Assembly: GCA_002914805.1 (NCBI GenBank)
Contig: JXTB01000006.1
Span: forward strand, 513,850-577,849
DNA: 64,000 nt
Source: Parasponia andersonii
Lineage: Eukaryota > Streptophyta > Magnoliopsida > Rosales > Cannabaceae
Direction: 5' to 3'
Below, one piece after another: positions 36,655 through 48,379 of the stretch; position 1 is the stretch's first letter; each line of letters opens with the position of its first letter. The position numbers and the translations under genes were made by a program. A model generated the notes under the pieces. That model saw only the letters and a program-made list of their open reading frames with translations. It had not been told where the DNA came from and did no database searches.

Positions 36655-37000
36655 ATACTTTTAGGTTGAATAAAGAAAAGATTACTCCTATGAGTACCAG
36701 TGCAAATAAAACTTTTATTCTTTCTAATAGAAACTTTATTGTCAAAATGAACAGACTAACCTTGTCTCATTAAACAGAAAACAGAAATCAAATTTCGTTT
36801 AAATACCAGAATATAATAACAATTCTTTATTTCTAAAAACCTAAATTATTGAAATTCAAAATAACATCTCCCATTGCACGAGCTTCAACTATTAAGCTAT
36901 TTCCCAATCGTAATGTGAACTCTTCACTAGCGAACTTCCTAGTTTCCTTGAACCCCTACAAAGTATTATAAACATGGTCAGTGGCTCCCAAATCTACGAT
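36655..37000 (-). pseudogene. Copia protease, inactive
   Basis: Minus-strand text VDLGATDHVYNTL then stop at about 37000-36955, continuing as FKETRKFASEEFTLRLGN. The copia active site is normally Asp-Ser-Gly-Ala; here it reads Asp-Leu-Gly-Ala and is followed by a TAG. Confidence 0.65.
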
Positions 37001-37900
37001 CTAAGAATCGATAGAATCAACCACATGACAAGCCTCAATGAACAACAAATTATAATTACCTTGTTTTTCCTTGCCGTTGTCTTTCTCCTTTTTAAGGGCT
37101 AGGAAAGTCTTGTAGTTCCTTTTCCAATGTCTATCCTCACCGCAGTAGAAACATTTTTCCTTTGATTTGGCATCCTTCTTGGTCTTTTTTCTCTTTGGAG
37201 CCAGAGAAGCAGGAGTCTTTTTCTTCTCCTTACCTTTGCTTTTTGACTTAGATTTGGAAGAGCTAGCTTGAGCTACATTAGCCTCAGCTGACCCCGACTT
37301 ATTCTTCTTAAGAATATTTTCTGTTATTTGCAGATCTTTCATCAGGCCAGTAAGAGTATAATCCTTCCGGTGAATCCCATGATTAATCTTAAATTGATTG
37401 AAAGTATCTGACAATGTGTTCAAAACCATGTCAAATTGGGTGTCACAATCAATTTCAGCTCCAAGGATTTCCAGTTCGTTGAGGTATGCGATAACTTTCA
37501 TCATATGTTCCAAAATTGGAGTACCCTTCTTTTGACGAAGATTCATAAATGCACTTGTAGCCTCATTTCTAGCTTGACGATCGAGACTGGCGAATATTTC
37601 GTCAACACTCAGCATAATGTCAATAGCAGTATCTATCCCACGATATTGTTGTTGCAATATATTGCTCATTGAGCCAAGTGTATAGCACTTAGCTACCTCA
37701 TCAAATTGCTTCCACTTATCATATAAGTTTCTTTCATCGTTGGTGGATTCATCAGTTGACTGAGCAGGATATGGAGTGGTGAGAACCCACTTATGTTTAT
37801 CAGCAGTAAGCACTATGTCTAGGTTACGTTTCCAGTCTACATAATTTTCGCCGTCCAACTTGTTTTGTGTGAGTAAAGTGGATAAAGGATTAAGTGTCAT
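37001..37900 (-). pseudogene. Copia gag with damaged zinc knuckle
   Basis: About 299 aa from MTLNPLSTLLTQNKL (37900); an upstream in-frame ATG at 37939 is less likely. It holds the gag core (NYVDWKRNLDIVLTADKHKW), a Lys/Ser-rich basic stretch (KSKSKSKGKEKKK), and a knuckle CFYCGEDRHWKRNY in which the last Cys of CX2CX4HX4C is Tyr. The frame is open to 37001, so this is the best-kept part of the element, but the nucleic-acid-binding knuckle is probably not functional. Confidence 0.8.
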
Positions 37901-37939
37901 ATCTACCAGAAAATAAATAAACATTCCACGTATAAGCAA

Positions 37940-40395
37940 ACATCATTTATTATGTTTCGAATAATTAACATAAAGTATTTAAGCATACAATATGCAAGTG
38001 AAGTATCCCTAAGAGTATCATGTATATTCATGGTAATTTAACCTACCACTGATTACAAGCCTTCTACGGGAAGTCATGCAATTAGCAAGTCAAACTAAAA
38101 CAATTTCAATTAGTAAATAGGCAGATAACTCTTATCCCATATTTCTAACTACTATTCTCTTTGGTCCTCTAATCGACTAATAAGAACTCCTACGGGAGGA
38201 TATTAACGTTTCGAGTTGAGTGTTTAACCATTTTTTCGGTAACTAAGCTTTCTATATAAGACCGTCTCCTACGGGTAATCAGCCTCATATAGTCTACCTA
38301 GTACCTTATCCTTAGAAGCTCATTTCGAGTATTATCCGAACGAAAAACCCTCCTACGGGAGCTCAGCAAGATTTAGAGACAAGGCTCATCCTAATACATA
38401 ACGAACTAATAATGGAGACTATAGGTATCACATACCTTCTCCTACTCAATATTTTATAATAAGGGATTTATAGATTTTACCCAGTTATCTAACTAGTTTA
38501 GTAACCTAAAATCAATCAATTATGTAAGCATGTTCATATTTGTATGAGAGTAGCTCTAATTTTCTATATGACATGTTACTAAAGATCATGTAATAATACT
38601 TAATTATTAGGCATGCATGTAATATTGTTCTAATAATACCAAAGTAGTAAGCAGATAAATAATTAATTGTTAATGATTTATTAATTTCTGGTAATTTAAA
38701 ATTATTTAAAATTTAAATAATTCTAATTGATAAGATGGTGTTAAATATTTAAATATGGAAGATAATATTTAAAATTTAAATTAGAAAAGATTTTCACAAA
38801 ATCGAAATAGTTTAAATAAAAGATTTAACTAATTAAATCTCCTTAAATATCTCAAATTTAAATTTCAACTTTTGAAATCTTAATTTGAATTTAACTTTCT
38901 TAAATATCTCCCATTATCTTATCCTGTCAGATTTGAATTCAAAATTCAAATCAATATCTAATCTCATTAAATATCTACCAACCATAAATTCAAATTTGAA
39001 GATTTGAAAAGATATTCTGATCTAAATTTAAATTTCAAATCTTCATAAAATTCGAAATTTAAAAGACAGAAGATTTTACAAATCAAATCTCCTACAATAT
39101 CTCTAATTTGAATTTAAACAAATTTAAAATTCAAAAATAGATTACTAACTATCATATAATCAGTTTTTAAAAAATATCTATTCAAATTTGAATTTAAAAC
39201 TAAAAGGATATTATCTCATAATATCTAATTTTTAAAAATTTTCATTTTAAAATATCTCTAATTATTCAAACAATAATTAAGATATTACAAATATCAAACA
39301 TATCCACAATTCAAATTAAAATATTCTATCAATTTAAATTTCGAAAATTCAAATTTAATAAAGATTTTAAAATTTTGAATTTAAAATTTAATCTATCAGT
39401 TCTCATAAAACTATGGATAAATTAAATTAATTTTAAAATGAAAATAATTAAAATCATGGCCAGAAATGCGAAACATGTCGGGACAAGCCGACGGACGGAA
39501 CGAGAAGCCGGTATGCGGCCACGCTCGGGACAACTACCGAGTGCCAACGGGCTCATATAACACTATACGGCCTCACTCGGGATAACTCCCAAGCGAAAAT
39601 GGGCTCACGTAATTCTTGCACATCAAATGTACGAGGTAGCACCTTAAGCTGTGAAGGCACGGGAGGCCACCGGTGCGCAGAAGGCCATCCATTGGCCATG
39701 CGTGGATCACATCTGTGTGGCCAGGAGGGTCGTGCCTGTGTGCCATGCGCGGGGTAGTCCCACGCAACATGCGCAGGCTGGCCGCTCACAGGTCACGCGT
39801 GGATCGCATCCTCGCGGCCAGCGGGGCTGCGCCCCTGGCAGCCCCACTGCATGCGCAGGGTGCACCCGCGCAGGCTGCGCGGGGAGGCAGCTCGCAGGCC
39901 ACCTACGGATCGCATCTGCGTGGCCAACGGCACCTTACCCGCACGACCATGCGCGGTCGTGCCCGCGCGGCCAGCACACAGGTCACACCGACAGGGCTCA
40001 CGTGGTCGGTGCGCACGACTCCTAGCCATGCACCGTTCTGTCGTTTCATTCATTTTTTTTTTTTAAATTGAAAGAAACAATTTTCATAAAACTCTAAAAA
40101 TAATTAAAGTTCAAAACATTTCCATGCATAGTTTTATCAATAACATAAAACATGAACACATAGAAATCAAGAACACGCCGGAAAATAAAAATCAAAATAA
40201 ATATGATCATTCTCTCATAGCAACATCTAATCAAATAATCATTCAAACTCATTGAATCTATTAACCATCATACAAACTAGAGCATACTCATAATATGAAC
40301 AAGACCAACATAAACAAAATCTTTCCGGAAATCAAAAACATCAATCAACAAGAGAATAGACTGAGTAAAATATGCTAGATCAACAATAAAACCAA
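37940..40395 (-). other. Long leader of the copia element between primer site and gag
   Basis: Three parts in window order. 37940-38460 has four small hairpin-like motifs around CTCCTACGGG (38061, 38187, 38266, 38350). 38460-39460 is extremely AT-rich with many AAATTTAAATT-type words. 39460-40030 is strongly GC-rich with repeats. 40040-40395 is AT-rich again. No gag frame extends into it. The open frames in the GC-rich part overlap on both strands and are composition artefacts. Confidence 0.6.
39640..40020. repeat. GC-rich degenerate tandem repeat, about 100-bp unit
   Basis: The phrase CGTGGATCRCATCTGYGTGGCC recurs in variant form at about 39701, 39798 and 39904, each time followed by GCGCAGG- and CAGGTCAC-like words. 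Spacing is about 97 and 106 bases. The block contrasts sharply with the AT-rich DNA on both sides. Confidence 0.6.
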
Positions 40396-40407
40396 GCTCT
40401 GGTACCA
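40396..40407 (-). other. tRNA-iMet primer-binding site (copia, minus strand)
   Basis: Minus strand TGGTACCAGAGC, two bases inside the 5' LTR. It differs from the standard plant iMet site by one base. It confirms the element's orientation and the right LTR border. Confidence 0.85.
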
Positions 40408-40409
40408 AT

Positions 40410-41115
40410 TACTGGTGTTAGCTGGAATAAATTTTCAGAAAATATTTTCATAAAATCATTTTTAAGAACACCATAGTTTTGTAAAATCACCATAGTTTTG
40501 TAAAATCAAGAAACGCAGGGGAATTGGTCGTTTAAAATGTTTCTTTTTATAAAACGTTTCGGATCGTGATCTAACATAAATTAACTCTTGTTCTAGGCAA
40601 GAACAATACCCGGATTTGCTCCAAAACCTTCTCATCTTCCCTCTATTCTCGAAAGCCATTTGATTGATCCGGTGGGTGATCACCTTCTTGATTCCCAACA
40701 AATAGATCCACAGATGAACAAGAAGATAATTTCCTCGAACCGATTTCTCCGGGATGGCCGAAACACCAAGGACAGTGAAGTAGACAATACTACATTCTAT
40801 AGCATAGTAAAGTATTACATCTTCAATATGCAGCATGCGAATAATTTAATTTAAACATAATGAAATAAAGAACATAATGTCTCCCACGTATGAACTCATC
40901 ATACGAATAATTCTTTATTACTCATTTCATATCTTGGAATCTTTTAGATGTTTGCATAAGATAAACATACACATCACATGTATATTAATGGGACATAAAT
41001 GAAATAGAAATTCATAACATGAAATTTATTAATAACAAATAGATTCTAAATAATCTAATAAATATTGTTTATAATATCTAAATAATAAACTGTTTTATAG
41101 GACATTATTCCAACA
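40410..41115 (-). repeat. 5' LTR of the copia element (short form)
   Basis: 706 bp. Its terminal TG has become TA (TACTGGTGTTAG). Compared with the 3' LTR it lacks about 980 bases (junction near 40780, GTGAAG|TAGACAA) and has a short direct duplication of ACCATAGTTTTGTAAAATC near 40470-40510. Confidence 0.88.
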
Positions 41116-41120
41116 CTTTG

Positions 41121-44100
41121 CTCCATGATCTTTGAAAGTTTTTTTTTTTTTGTCTTCAAGTTTATGAATTGATTTTCGGATTCTTATTGTAAAAGTCATA
41201 TGTAATCTGATTTGATGTTAATCTTTGTGTGAGTTTAATGAAATTATTTTCTTCCAAAAAATAAATAAATAAAATTACCAAAAGGGGTTTCTAAAATATA
41301 AAATTTTTAAAGCAAAAAATTTGGCTTAATTAAGACAAATAAGTTAAAAATCTAATCGGTTTCAAATATTATTTCCTTATAAGTCTAGTTAAATAATATC
41401 TATAATGCCCCCAAATCAAGGTACGTCACAACGTTTTAAATTTGATAATATTTTAGAAACTTTGTATATCTCTGTGTAATGATTAACTTTGTAAACCTTT
41501 TAACAAAGCAATTATTTAAAGATAAAGCATATCAAGATAAGTTAATTATCATTCCCGTAACCCACAATTCAAGTTAGAATATTTTAAAAGAAAGATAGAA
41601 TAATTAACTTAAATAAATAGATTCAACACAAAACTACTAAATTATTCAACGGAAGAAAATCTCAACTAGTTCATACATAATAATAGTTCACATTACTTTT
41701 CCACAATCTAATATAAAAGAAAATAAACATATATATCTAGACCTGCAAATACTAACTATGTTGCCTAGAGAATAAGCGTTGCTCAGATCCTAAGTTTGAT
41801 CCAAATTGTTACCACGAGCAATAGCTATTAGATAAAACAGGGTGAGCAAATTTACTCACTAGATATTTTTCTCAGTTTTTCGCAAAAGCTGATAGTTTAT
41901 AAAATCCTTGCATGGTTACTTTTTTTACAACTTTTAAATATTTTAAAGAAATCTTTCCTTGTAAAATATTTTATCCACTAATACCCACTAACCCAAAAAG
42001 AAAACATTATTTCATTTAAAGAAAATCCAGAATAGATAACAAGTACAACATTATGTAATCAACTCACACACACACATATGCCATCATCCACTAGAACACG
42101 GTCTATAACGAAAAGACTATAATCAGGTTAGAGGGTCTCACCCAAGGAATGCAGCCATCGGCCATTCTCCCATTACCGCGACTTATCCGGCTCCCATATT
42201 GTATATAATAATAATATAAAATCAAAAACTAACCATGCAGACTTTATCATAATAAAATAATTCAGTCAACTAATTCTAAGTTCATAAAATAAATAAAACC
42301 GTAAAAATAATCAAATGATTTTTTTTACAATATAATTTTGAAAACTCTATTGAAAATCCCATACCTTTTGACATCAATTAAACAATCATAAGATACGATC
42401 CTTACACCTTAATGATGACATTAATCGATCTCTAAAGAAACGAAAACTAAATATTAGAATATGACTTCCGCTCATTTACTTCTACCAAAATTATGTAATA
42501 AATGAAAGAGTACTTATTTCCCCCTTTTCTCATCTCAATTTAAGAAATAACCATTTTTTTGCACCTATCTAATAAAAGGCTATTTAAATTTCGCTTCATT
42601 TTTTTCCCTGAATGTCCTTTCTTAGTATATTAATTATATTTATATATACTATGTCTACAGTCGGTCATTTTTTTTGATAGTGTTTGCAGAACTACCGTTT
42701 CTTAAACAAGACCCAAAGTGCGGCCATTTGGGTAAGAAGAGTCTTAAAAGATGTTCGGCGTCGTAATTAAAAAATTATTTTTTCTTTTAAAAGTATAAAA
42801 GCTGTTTTTTTGAGAACAAATAAAACGTTTACATCATTATCCGAGAATAATTTTTTAAAATAGAGTTAAATTTCTCTTATTATTCGTTCTTTCTTTTTAT
42901 TTTCTCTCTTTTCATTCTCTTTTTTTATTTTAATTTTATCACTTTTTCTCTTTTTATTTTTTCTCGTTATTTTTTTTAAATAATATTCATTCTCCTTGAT
43001 ATATTGTTACTTTGTCTTTTATGACTTTTTTTATATTTATTTTTTCAACCTATGTATTCTTATAACTTTTTTTTCTCTAGTATATTTTTATTAATTTCTT
43101 TATTCTATTTTTCTCATTACTTTATCTCTAATTATTATCTCTTACCATCTTTTAACTTTTTCTCTCATCGTTCCTGTTTGAATTTTACTTTCACTCACAT
43201 CACTCTCTCTCTCATAACTTTCTTTCTCTAAATATATTCTTTTCCCAATATTTTTTTCTTATATTCATCTAATCTTTTTCGTAAAAATTGATTTTTAGAA
43301 AATATTTTCCAAACATCAAGGGTTTTTTAAAGCAATAAAGAACAATTTCTGTTATCACATTTGAAAACACAACTGACGACTCATAATAATCGACTAAGGT
43401 AGATTTTGTATAAGCCAAAATTTAGAAAACCTAAGCGAAGAAAAAGAAATGTAATATAACTCTAAACTAGAATAATATTTAACCACAATAAATTTTCAAT
43501 ATAATAGACTTAATGAATAAAGTTGATATAGTGTACAAATAAATCTAAGATTACCCTACAAACTTATTTCGAAACAAACGTTTGTCACATGTATACAAGT
43601 TCTTAATTCTGCAATTAGTATGAATTTATGGAAGCTATTTTTCACAAATAAAAATAACAACTTACTGGTATGATAAGTTTGTATTGACCGATCCTAAATT
43701 TTTTCTTTTAATCTATGTACCAAACTATACGCCATTTTTGTTTCTTTTTTCCTCGTTCTCTTAAGTAATATAATTCTTATTCTACCTCCTCCTACCAAGC
43801 ATAGCACGTATATCAGCCGGAGGGAAAAACAAAAAAATCTCGAGATGCATCATACAAGGACTTGTGATTTTTTTTTTTTTTTTCCAGATTTAAAACTGAA
43901 TAATAAGAGACAAGATTACAAAGTATAACCCGGCATTCTGGAATTGCATAAACAGCCAGAATGTTCTTAAAAACTTAACCGCCAAAAAAGAGAAAATAAA
44001 TAAATAAAAAATTACGGAGAGACCAAAAAGGCTTCTAAAACAATCGAGTAATCCCATAACTGTGCTAAAAACTATGGACTACACAAACATGCATGTCCAC

Positions 44101-44982
44101 ACAAATTAACATAGATAGCGTTATATTTGACAGACCCAAAATGCTTCTAAAACATCAAGTAATCGGCCCGTAACTGCGCTAGAAACTTTAGACTACACAA
44201 ACATGCATGTCCATACAGATTCCGAAAATCCATTAGGAAAGAGATTCACTAATCTAAACCAAGTAGATAAATTTACTCAAATCAAAATAAATTTCTTACT
44301 CTAAATTGTATATATTGACTTAAGAGTACCTTTATAATAACAAGGCAAAAATTTAATCTATCTAAGATTTTCTCCCAACTTCATAATATTTATTCTTTGA
44401 AGAAATTAAACTAGCTACTATTTTTCTCTAATTTGTCAATAATGTGCCAACAATCATGATCAAAAAGATACAAAAAGAGGTTTTCTTTAAGCCTTTGGCC
44501 ATTTTATTCTCACAAGATTTACCAAACAAATCTTAGAATAACAGGACACTTATAAATTAATATGCCGATTTCAAAATTAAAGGGACTTAGAAACGAAGCT
44601 TGAACAATATAAACAAGGGCTCTATCTAACTTTTCCTTTTTTTTTAAAAAAAAAAAAAAAAAAAAATCCTATAATTCCATAATATTCAAGAAAACATAAA
44701 AGGTTTTCAAGCTATATATAAACACAGTACGAGGATAGAATATCATCATACAAAGCTCTAAAAAGGTTTTCAAACCATTAGATAAACCCTTACAGGTACC
44801 AGCTACTAGCTGTAACCCATTCAAAACCAACTTCCAAAATCCCTCAACAGTCAACTCCAAAGACCCACAACTTTTTCTTTTTTTTCGAAAAGACCCAAAT
44901 CAAAATTATCATTCAAACAAGGACCCCCATTAGTTCGTTTCATTTCAAAACAACCCTAAATCCCGAAACCAAATCAACAGCA
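41121..44982. other. AT-rich intergenic DNA
   Basis: No gene supported. 41121-41280 looks like a LINE tail (T-rich, then AAATAAATAAATAAA). 41800-42230 has moderately complex sequence that may be an LTR remnant, without defined ends. 42830-43270 is a long pyrimidine-rich (T/C) stretch on +. 44640-44667 is a T-run joined to an A-run that can fold on itself. Confidence 0.45.
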
Positions 44983-45597
44983 CTACCCATATTTCCAAGC
45001 CTTCAAAACCCTCCCAACCTCAAACGAGACGAAAGCATCGGTGCACGCGTACCGTACCTGCTCATCCGAGAGCCATCGACTGTCCCAATCACTGAGCGCC
45101 ACGTGTCTCGGCTTCTCCATCTCCATTTCCAGATACTCTCTGGCCAAACCCTTGAGCCCCGCACCCCTCATACTCCGGTCGCCGGAGACGTCGGCAGCGA
45201 GAGCCCCCAGATCGACCCAGTTGGCCACCTCGAGGTCCTGCTCCTCCGCCAGCTTCTCCGCGTCCTTGCCGACTCCGGCGCCGACGAAGGTGTACGCGCC
45301 GTCCTTGAGAAACTCGCGGAGCGCGTCGGGGACGTAGGGCGTGTGGAGGAGCTGGAAGATGAGGCAGCGGCGCCCTACGCAGAGCTGGAGCGTGGCGAGC
45401 GGGTTGCGCGCGCGCGAGAAGGAAGGGCGCCACTCGACGTCGAGGCCGACGACGAGGCGGTTGAGGCGGCGATGGTGGATCCGCTCGATCTCGGAGATCC
45501 AGGACTCGACCATGGAGGGGCTGTTGGTCACCAGAGCCTGGACGCTGTCATCTTCAATATCGATTTCATGGTAGTTGTACGTCTCTCGGTTCGCCAT
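44983..45597 (-). CDS. DEDDy 3'-5' exonuclease, Werner/RNase D-like, copy 1
   Basis: A single exon of 204 aa. The longest open frame begins 108 codons upstream but that extension is low-complexity repeat; I start at MANRETYNYH (45597), which matches the paralogue's layout. The whole protein is one 3'-5' exonuclease domain: Exo I GLDVEWRPSF (Asp53, Glu55), Exo II FVGAGVGKDAEKL (Asp112), Exo III VRYACTDAFVSFEVG (Tyr183, Asp187). All five catalytic residues are present, so it is probably active on single-stranded ends of DNA or RNA with two metal ions. It lacks a helicase domain, as usual for the small plant WRN-exo-like proteins. The gene is GC-rich in AT-rich surroundings. A paralogue lies at 59026-59676. 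The substrate is unknown. Confidence 0.88.
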   Translation of the reverse strand: MANRETYNYHEIDIEDDSVQALVTNSPSMVESWISEIERIHHRRLNRLVVGLDVEWRPSFSRARNPLATLQLCVGRRCLIFQLLHTPYVPDALREFLKDGAYTFVGAGVGKDAEKLAEEQDLEVANWVDLGALAADVSGDRSMRGAGLKGLAREYLEMEMEKPRHVALSDWDSRWLSDEQVRYACTDAFVSFEVGRVLKAWKYG

Positions 45598-45726
45598 TGC
45601 GATCGATCGATCGACCGTACGTACGTACGTACGGACCAGCTGGTTGAAGAGAGAGATTAAAAGTGAGAAGAGAGCGAGAAGGAAGAAGAACAAGTGGAGA
45701 AAGATTAGAGGGTTAGGGTATTGTAT

Positions 45727-45772
<46 letters not shown>

Positions 45773-45800
45773 CGCGCGCGCGCGCGGGCGTGTGTGTGGG
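45598..45800 (-). promoter_or_regulatory. Repeat-dense leader of exonuclease copy 1
   Basis: Just upstream of the ATG are tetranucleotide runs (CGATCGATCGATCGA at about 45600-45614, then CGTACGTACGTACGTACG at 45617-45634). Further up, 45727-45800 is a compound tract TGTG..TATATA..TGTG..CGCGCGCG..GTGTGTG of almost uninterrupted alternating purine and pyrimidine. It lies about 130 bases before the ATG, in the leader or core promoter. No clear separate TATA box is seen. Confidence 0.55.
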
Positions 45801-45921
45801 TGGGTGCGTGGGTTTTGATTGAAAAGGAAATGAAGGACGTGATTCTGTGACAGGGAAGAGAAGATTTGAGCAGGCAGTAATGATAATGCAAAGAGACGCG
45901 GTCGTGGCGCGTGTATTGCAT

Positions 45922-48379
45922 TCACTAATTGGGTTTGATTAGTGAGACCGTTATGTTTGGATTGTAAATTAATAAATTTCGTTACTCAATTTGGATACGA
46001 CTTTTTATTTAGTTTTGGTCTTACTTTTGAGTCTTAGAAAAAAAAAAAAAGATAACATGATTTTTAGTAGTTTTGAAAAAAAAAATCAATATAAATGGTA
46101 TAATATATATTAGAAAAAAAACCATACAACCTAGCCTAAATCTCTCATTTTCATTAATATCAAGTAAATTTTTTATTTGTTATTTTTTTATTAAATTTCA
46201 CCAAAATTCACGTATACAATCAAAATTAAAAATTATAAAAATATTTTTATTNAAAAGAACACAAAATGTAGTGTTTTTTTTAATATTGTCCCATCATGTT
46301 TTAAAGAAATCTCACCGAGTCTAGATATATATACACATATTTAAAATCAATATCTAAAGTTGGAGAAAAAAACTTATTTACACTTAAAATTGTCAAGTGA
46401 CGTTAATAGGCACGACCGAAAAGATAGTTCTCCTAATTTCTTGAGAAATCCAACCATAATAGCCTTGAAACACTCCATTTTTCTTTTTCAAATTTACGTT
46501 ATGTGATTTTAGACAATGCAGACATATTCTTCCACAATTTTAAACTCTAAATTGGGTTTTTAAAAAAAAAAAAAAAAGCTAAAAGTAATTTTTCCTTCAA
46601 GTATTTAGTTTCAAAGAGTAATTAAACTTACAAGGCGTTTGAATGTTTTCACATGAACAAATAATAAAGTTTGTTGATTAAATAATTTCTTGTAGAGAAA
46701 AAAGTTGGACAAGAGAGGTATAGAAATCATAATCAAATAGAATAGATATCCAAATCCGAGATACGATAATTTACACTTCGAGCAAAATTAATAATACTAA
46801 CAATAATTTTACATGGCTAAAGTATACAATTTTCTATTTTTTTTTTGGTTACTCAAATCATCAGAGCAAATGGTTGCTACAAAGGGGTCAACCTCCTCAA
46901 TAGGGTGAAAACGTGAGCTCTTGCGGTAAAAAGCACGAGAGGCCAAAGCATCACCGCAATACCGCATCAGCTAGCCTATTACAACTTCTATGAATCCGAG
47001 ATAATGATAAAAATAATATATATTTCTTTAAACAAGCTTTCAGTTATTATTATTATTATTATTTTATGAAAACAAGCTTTCAGTTATTTTTGAAGGAAGA
47101 AAAGTGTGTATCTGTATATCTTTTTTTTTTTCATTTCAGTTGAACTCAATTCTAGCGCTATCTATATAAAATAATAGTTTTGCATTTTTCATTTTTCTAT
47201 TTGGAGAATAAGGTTAAAGATAAGAGAGGAAGGAAAAAAAACAATGGATATAAGGATATTAGATAAACAAACAAACAAATAATGGGGGGGAAAAAAAAAA
47301 AAGAAAAACTATGTTCAATTTGAAAAGCATAAGATGTAGGAAGAGAATGATTTGGATTAAGATAGAGATTTAGAGAATGATGACAATAATAGGAATAGGT
47401 CAACAACGTGAACATTCCATTAGAGGCGCGTGAGGAAAAAGTGTAAGACATAGCATACATATTGGTCATGGTAGAGCAGGAAGATGAACCGTACCATATC
47501 TCTTCTTTATGCGATTACTCGGTGAGCAAGCAAGCAAGCAAAGCACCCTCCGTCCCCTTTTTCGCACTGTACCTCTCTTCTGGACCGACCTGACCATCAG
47601 CGGTGTCAAATCGGCACTAGTCAGCCCTTTGTGCAGTCCATCTCGACTCAAGATTCAAGACTACATAGGAGTATCATGTAATTGGTTGATTTTTCATTTT
47701 TTATTTTCAATAAAAATGCACCTTAAGTATGGGTCAATTTCAATTAGAGTATCTTATAATTAGAAATATATTTACTTTATTTCTTGTTCAATTTTGTCGC
47801 AGAAATACTAAGGGATATTAGTTATGTGGTGATTATAATTCTATTTAAAGTACCATCTATTGATTATAATTATTTAGTAATAAATTATATTTTATGTGAT
47901 GTTGGGTACAAAAATATTTTATAACATTACTCCTTTTTCATATATTATGTAGCGAAACTTAGTAAAAATGAATTTATTACTAAACCTACTTAGTCTAACA
48001 TTATGTTTAGTGGAGAAGAAAATGAGAAAAAAAAGAATGTCGGAATATATAAGAGAAAATAAGATTTTTTTTTCGATAAGTGTGTTGTTTGGTACAGGAG
48101 GAAAGACGACGGAAGAGAAGATAAATTGGAAAAAAAAGAAAATAAAACTTACCATTAAAAAAAAATCAAAGGATTTATGTTACTTAGGATGAGAAATGAG
48201 GAAATATCTTCCTCAATAGCACCTGCCAGACAATTCAGGAAAACTATAGAAAATTAGAGAGAAAAATCGAGAAAACTTATGAAAGTTGGAATCAAGAGAC
48301 GATTATTAATTTGCTCTAATTTTGAAATAAAACAACTTAAGATTATTAAATTGTAAAAAAAATTCATCTTCTTTCACAC
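45922..48379. other. AT-rich intergenic DNA with one ambiguous base
   Basis: No gene supported. 46252 is a single N. At about 46860-47000 the minus strand shows SCNRLADAV, which resembles the end of a LINE RNase H domain, but the match is too short to call. 47480-47660 is GC-richer, with short frames on both strands and no known family. Confidence 0.45.

Larger units (their letters stand above)
32257..41115 (-). mobile_element. Ty1/copia LTR retrotransposon, full length, decayed
   Basis: An 8.9-kb element with exact 5-bp target duplication CTTTG (32252-32256 and 41116-41120). It reads on minus: 5' LTR (40410-41115), tRNA-iMet primer site, long leader, gag, protease, integrase, RT, RNase H, polypurine tract, 3' LTR (32257-33918). 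Integrase before RT defines copia. Stops and frameshifts occur in protease and RT, and Zn-knuckle residues are lost. The leader (37940-40395) is long and of very uneven composition. Confidence 0.93.

Noticed and set aside
38186..38199. Match to the bacterial 16S rRNA universal primer region (ACTCCTACGGGAGG)
   Set aside because: Only 14 bases match. The flanks do not continue as rRNA, and the same word recurs three more times in the copia leader, so it is a coincidence.
39553..40071. Several overlapping open frames of 65-132 aa in the GC-rich part of the copia leader
   Set aside because: They occur on both strands in many frames, follow the repeat composition and show no family motif.
45041..45660. 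Long open frames on + over exonuclease copy 1, and similar ones at 59339-59682 over copy 2
   Set aside because: They are antisense shadows of GC-rich coding sequence; they mirror the real genes and have no domain.
45598..45921. N-terminal extension of exonuclease copy 1 (108 codons)
   Set aside because: It consists of translated microsatellite (His-Thr, Ile-Tyr, Ala-Arg repeats) and has no counterpart in the paralogue.
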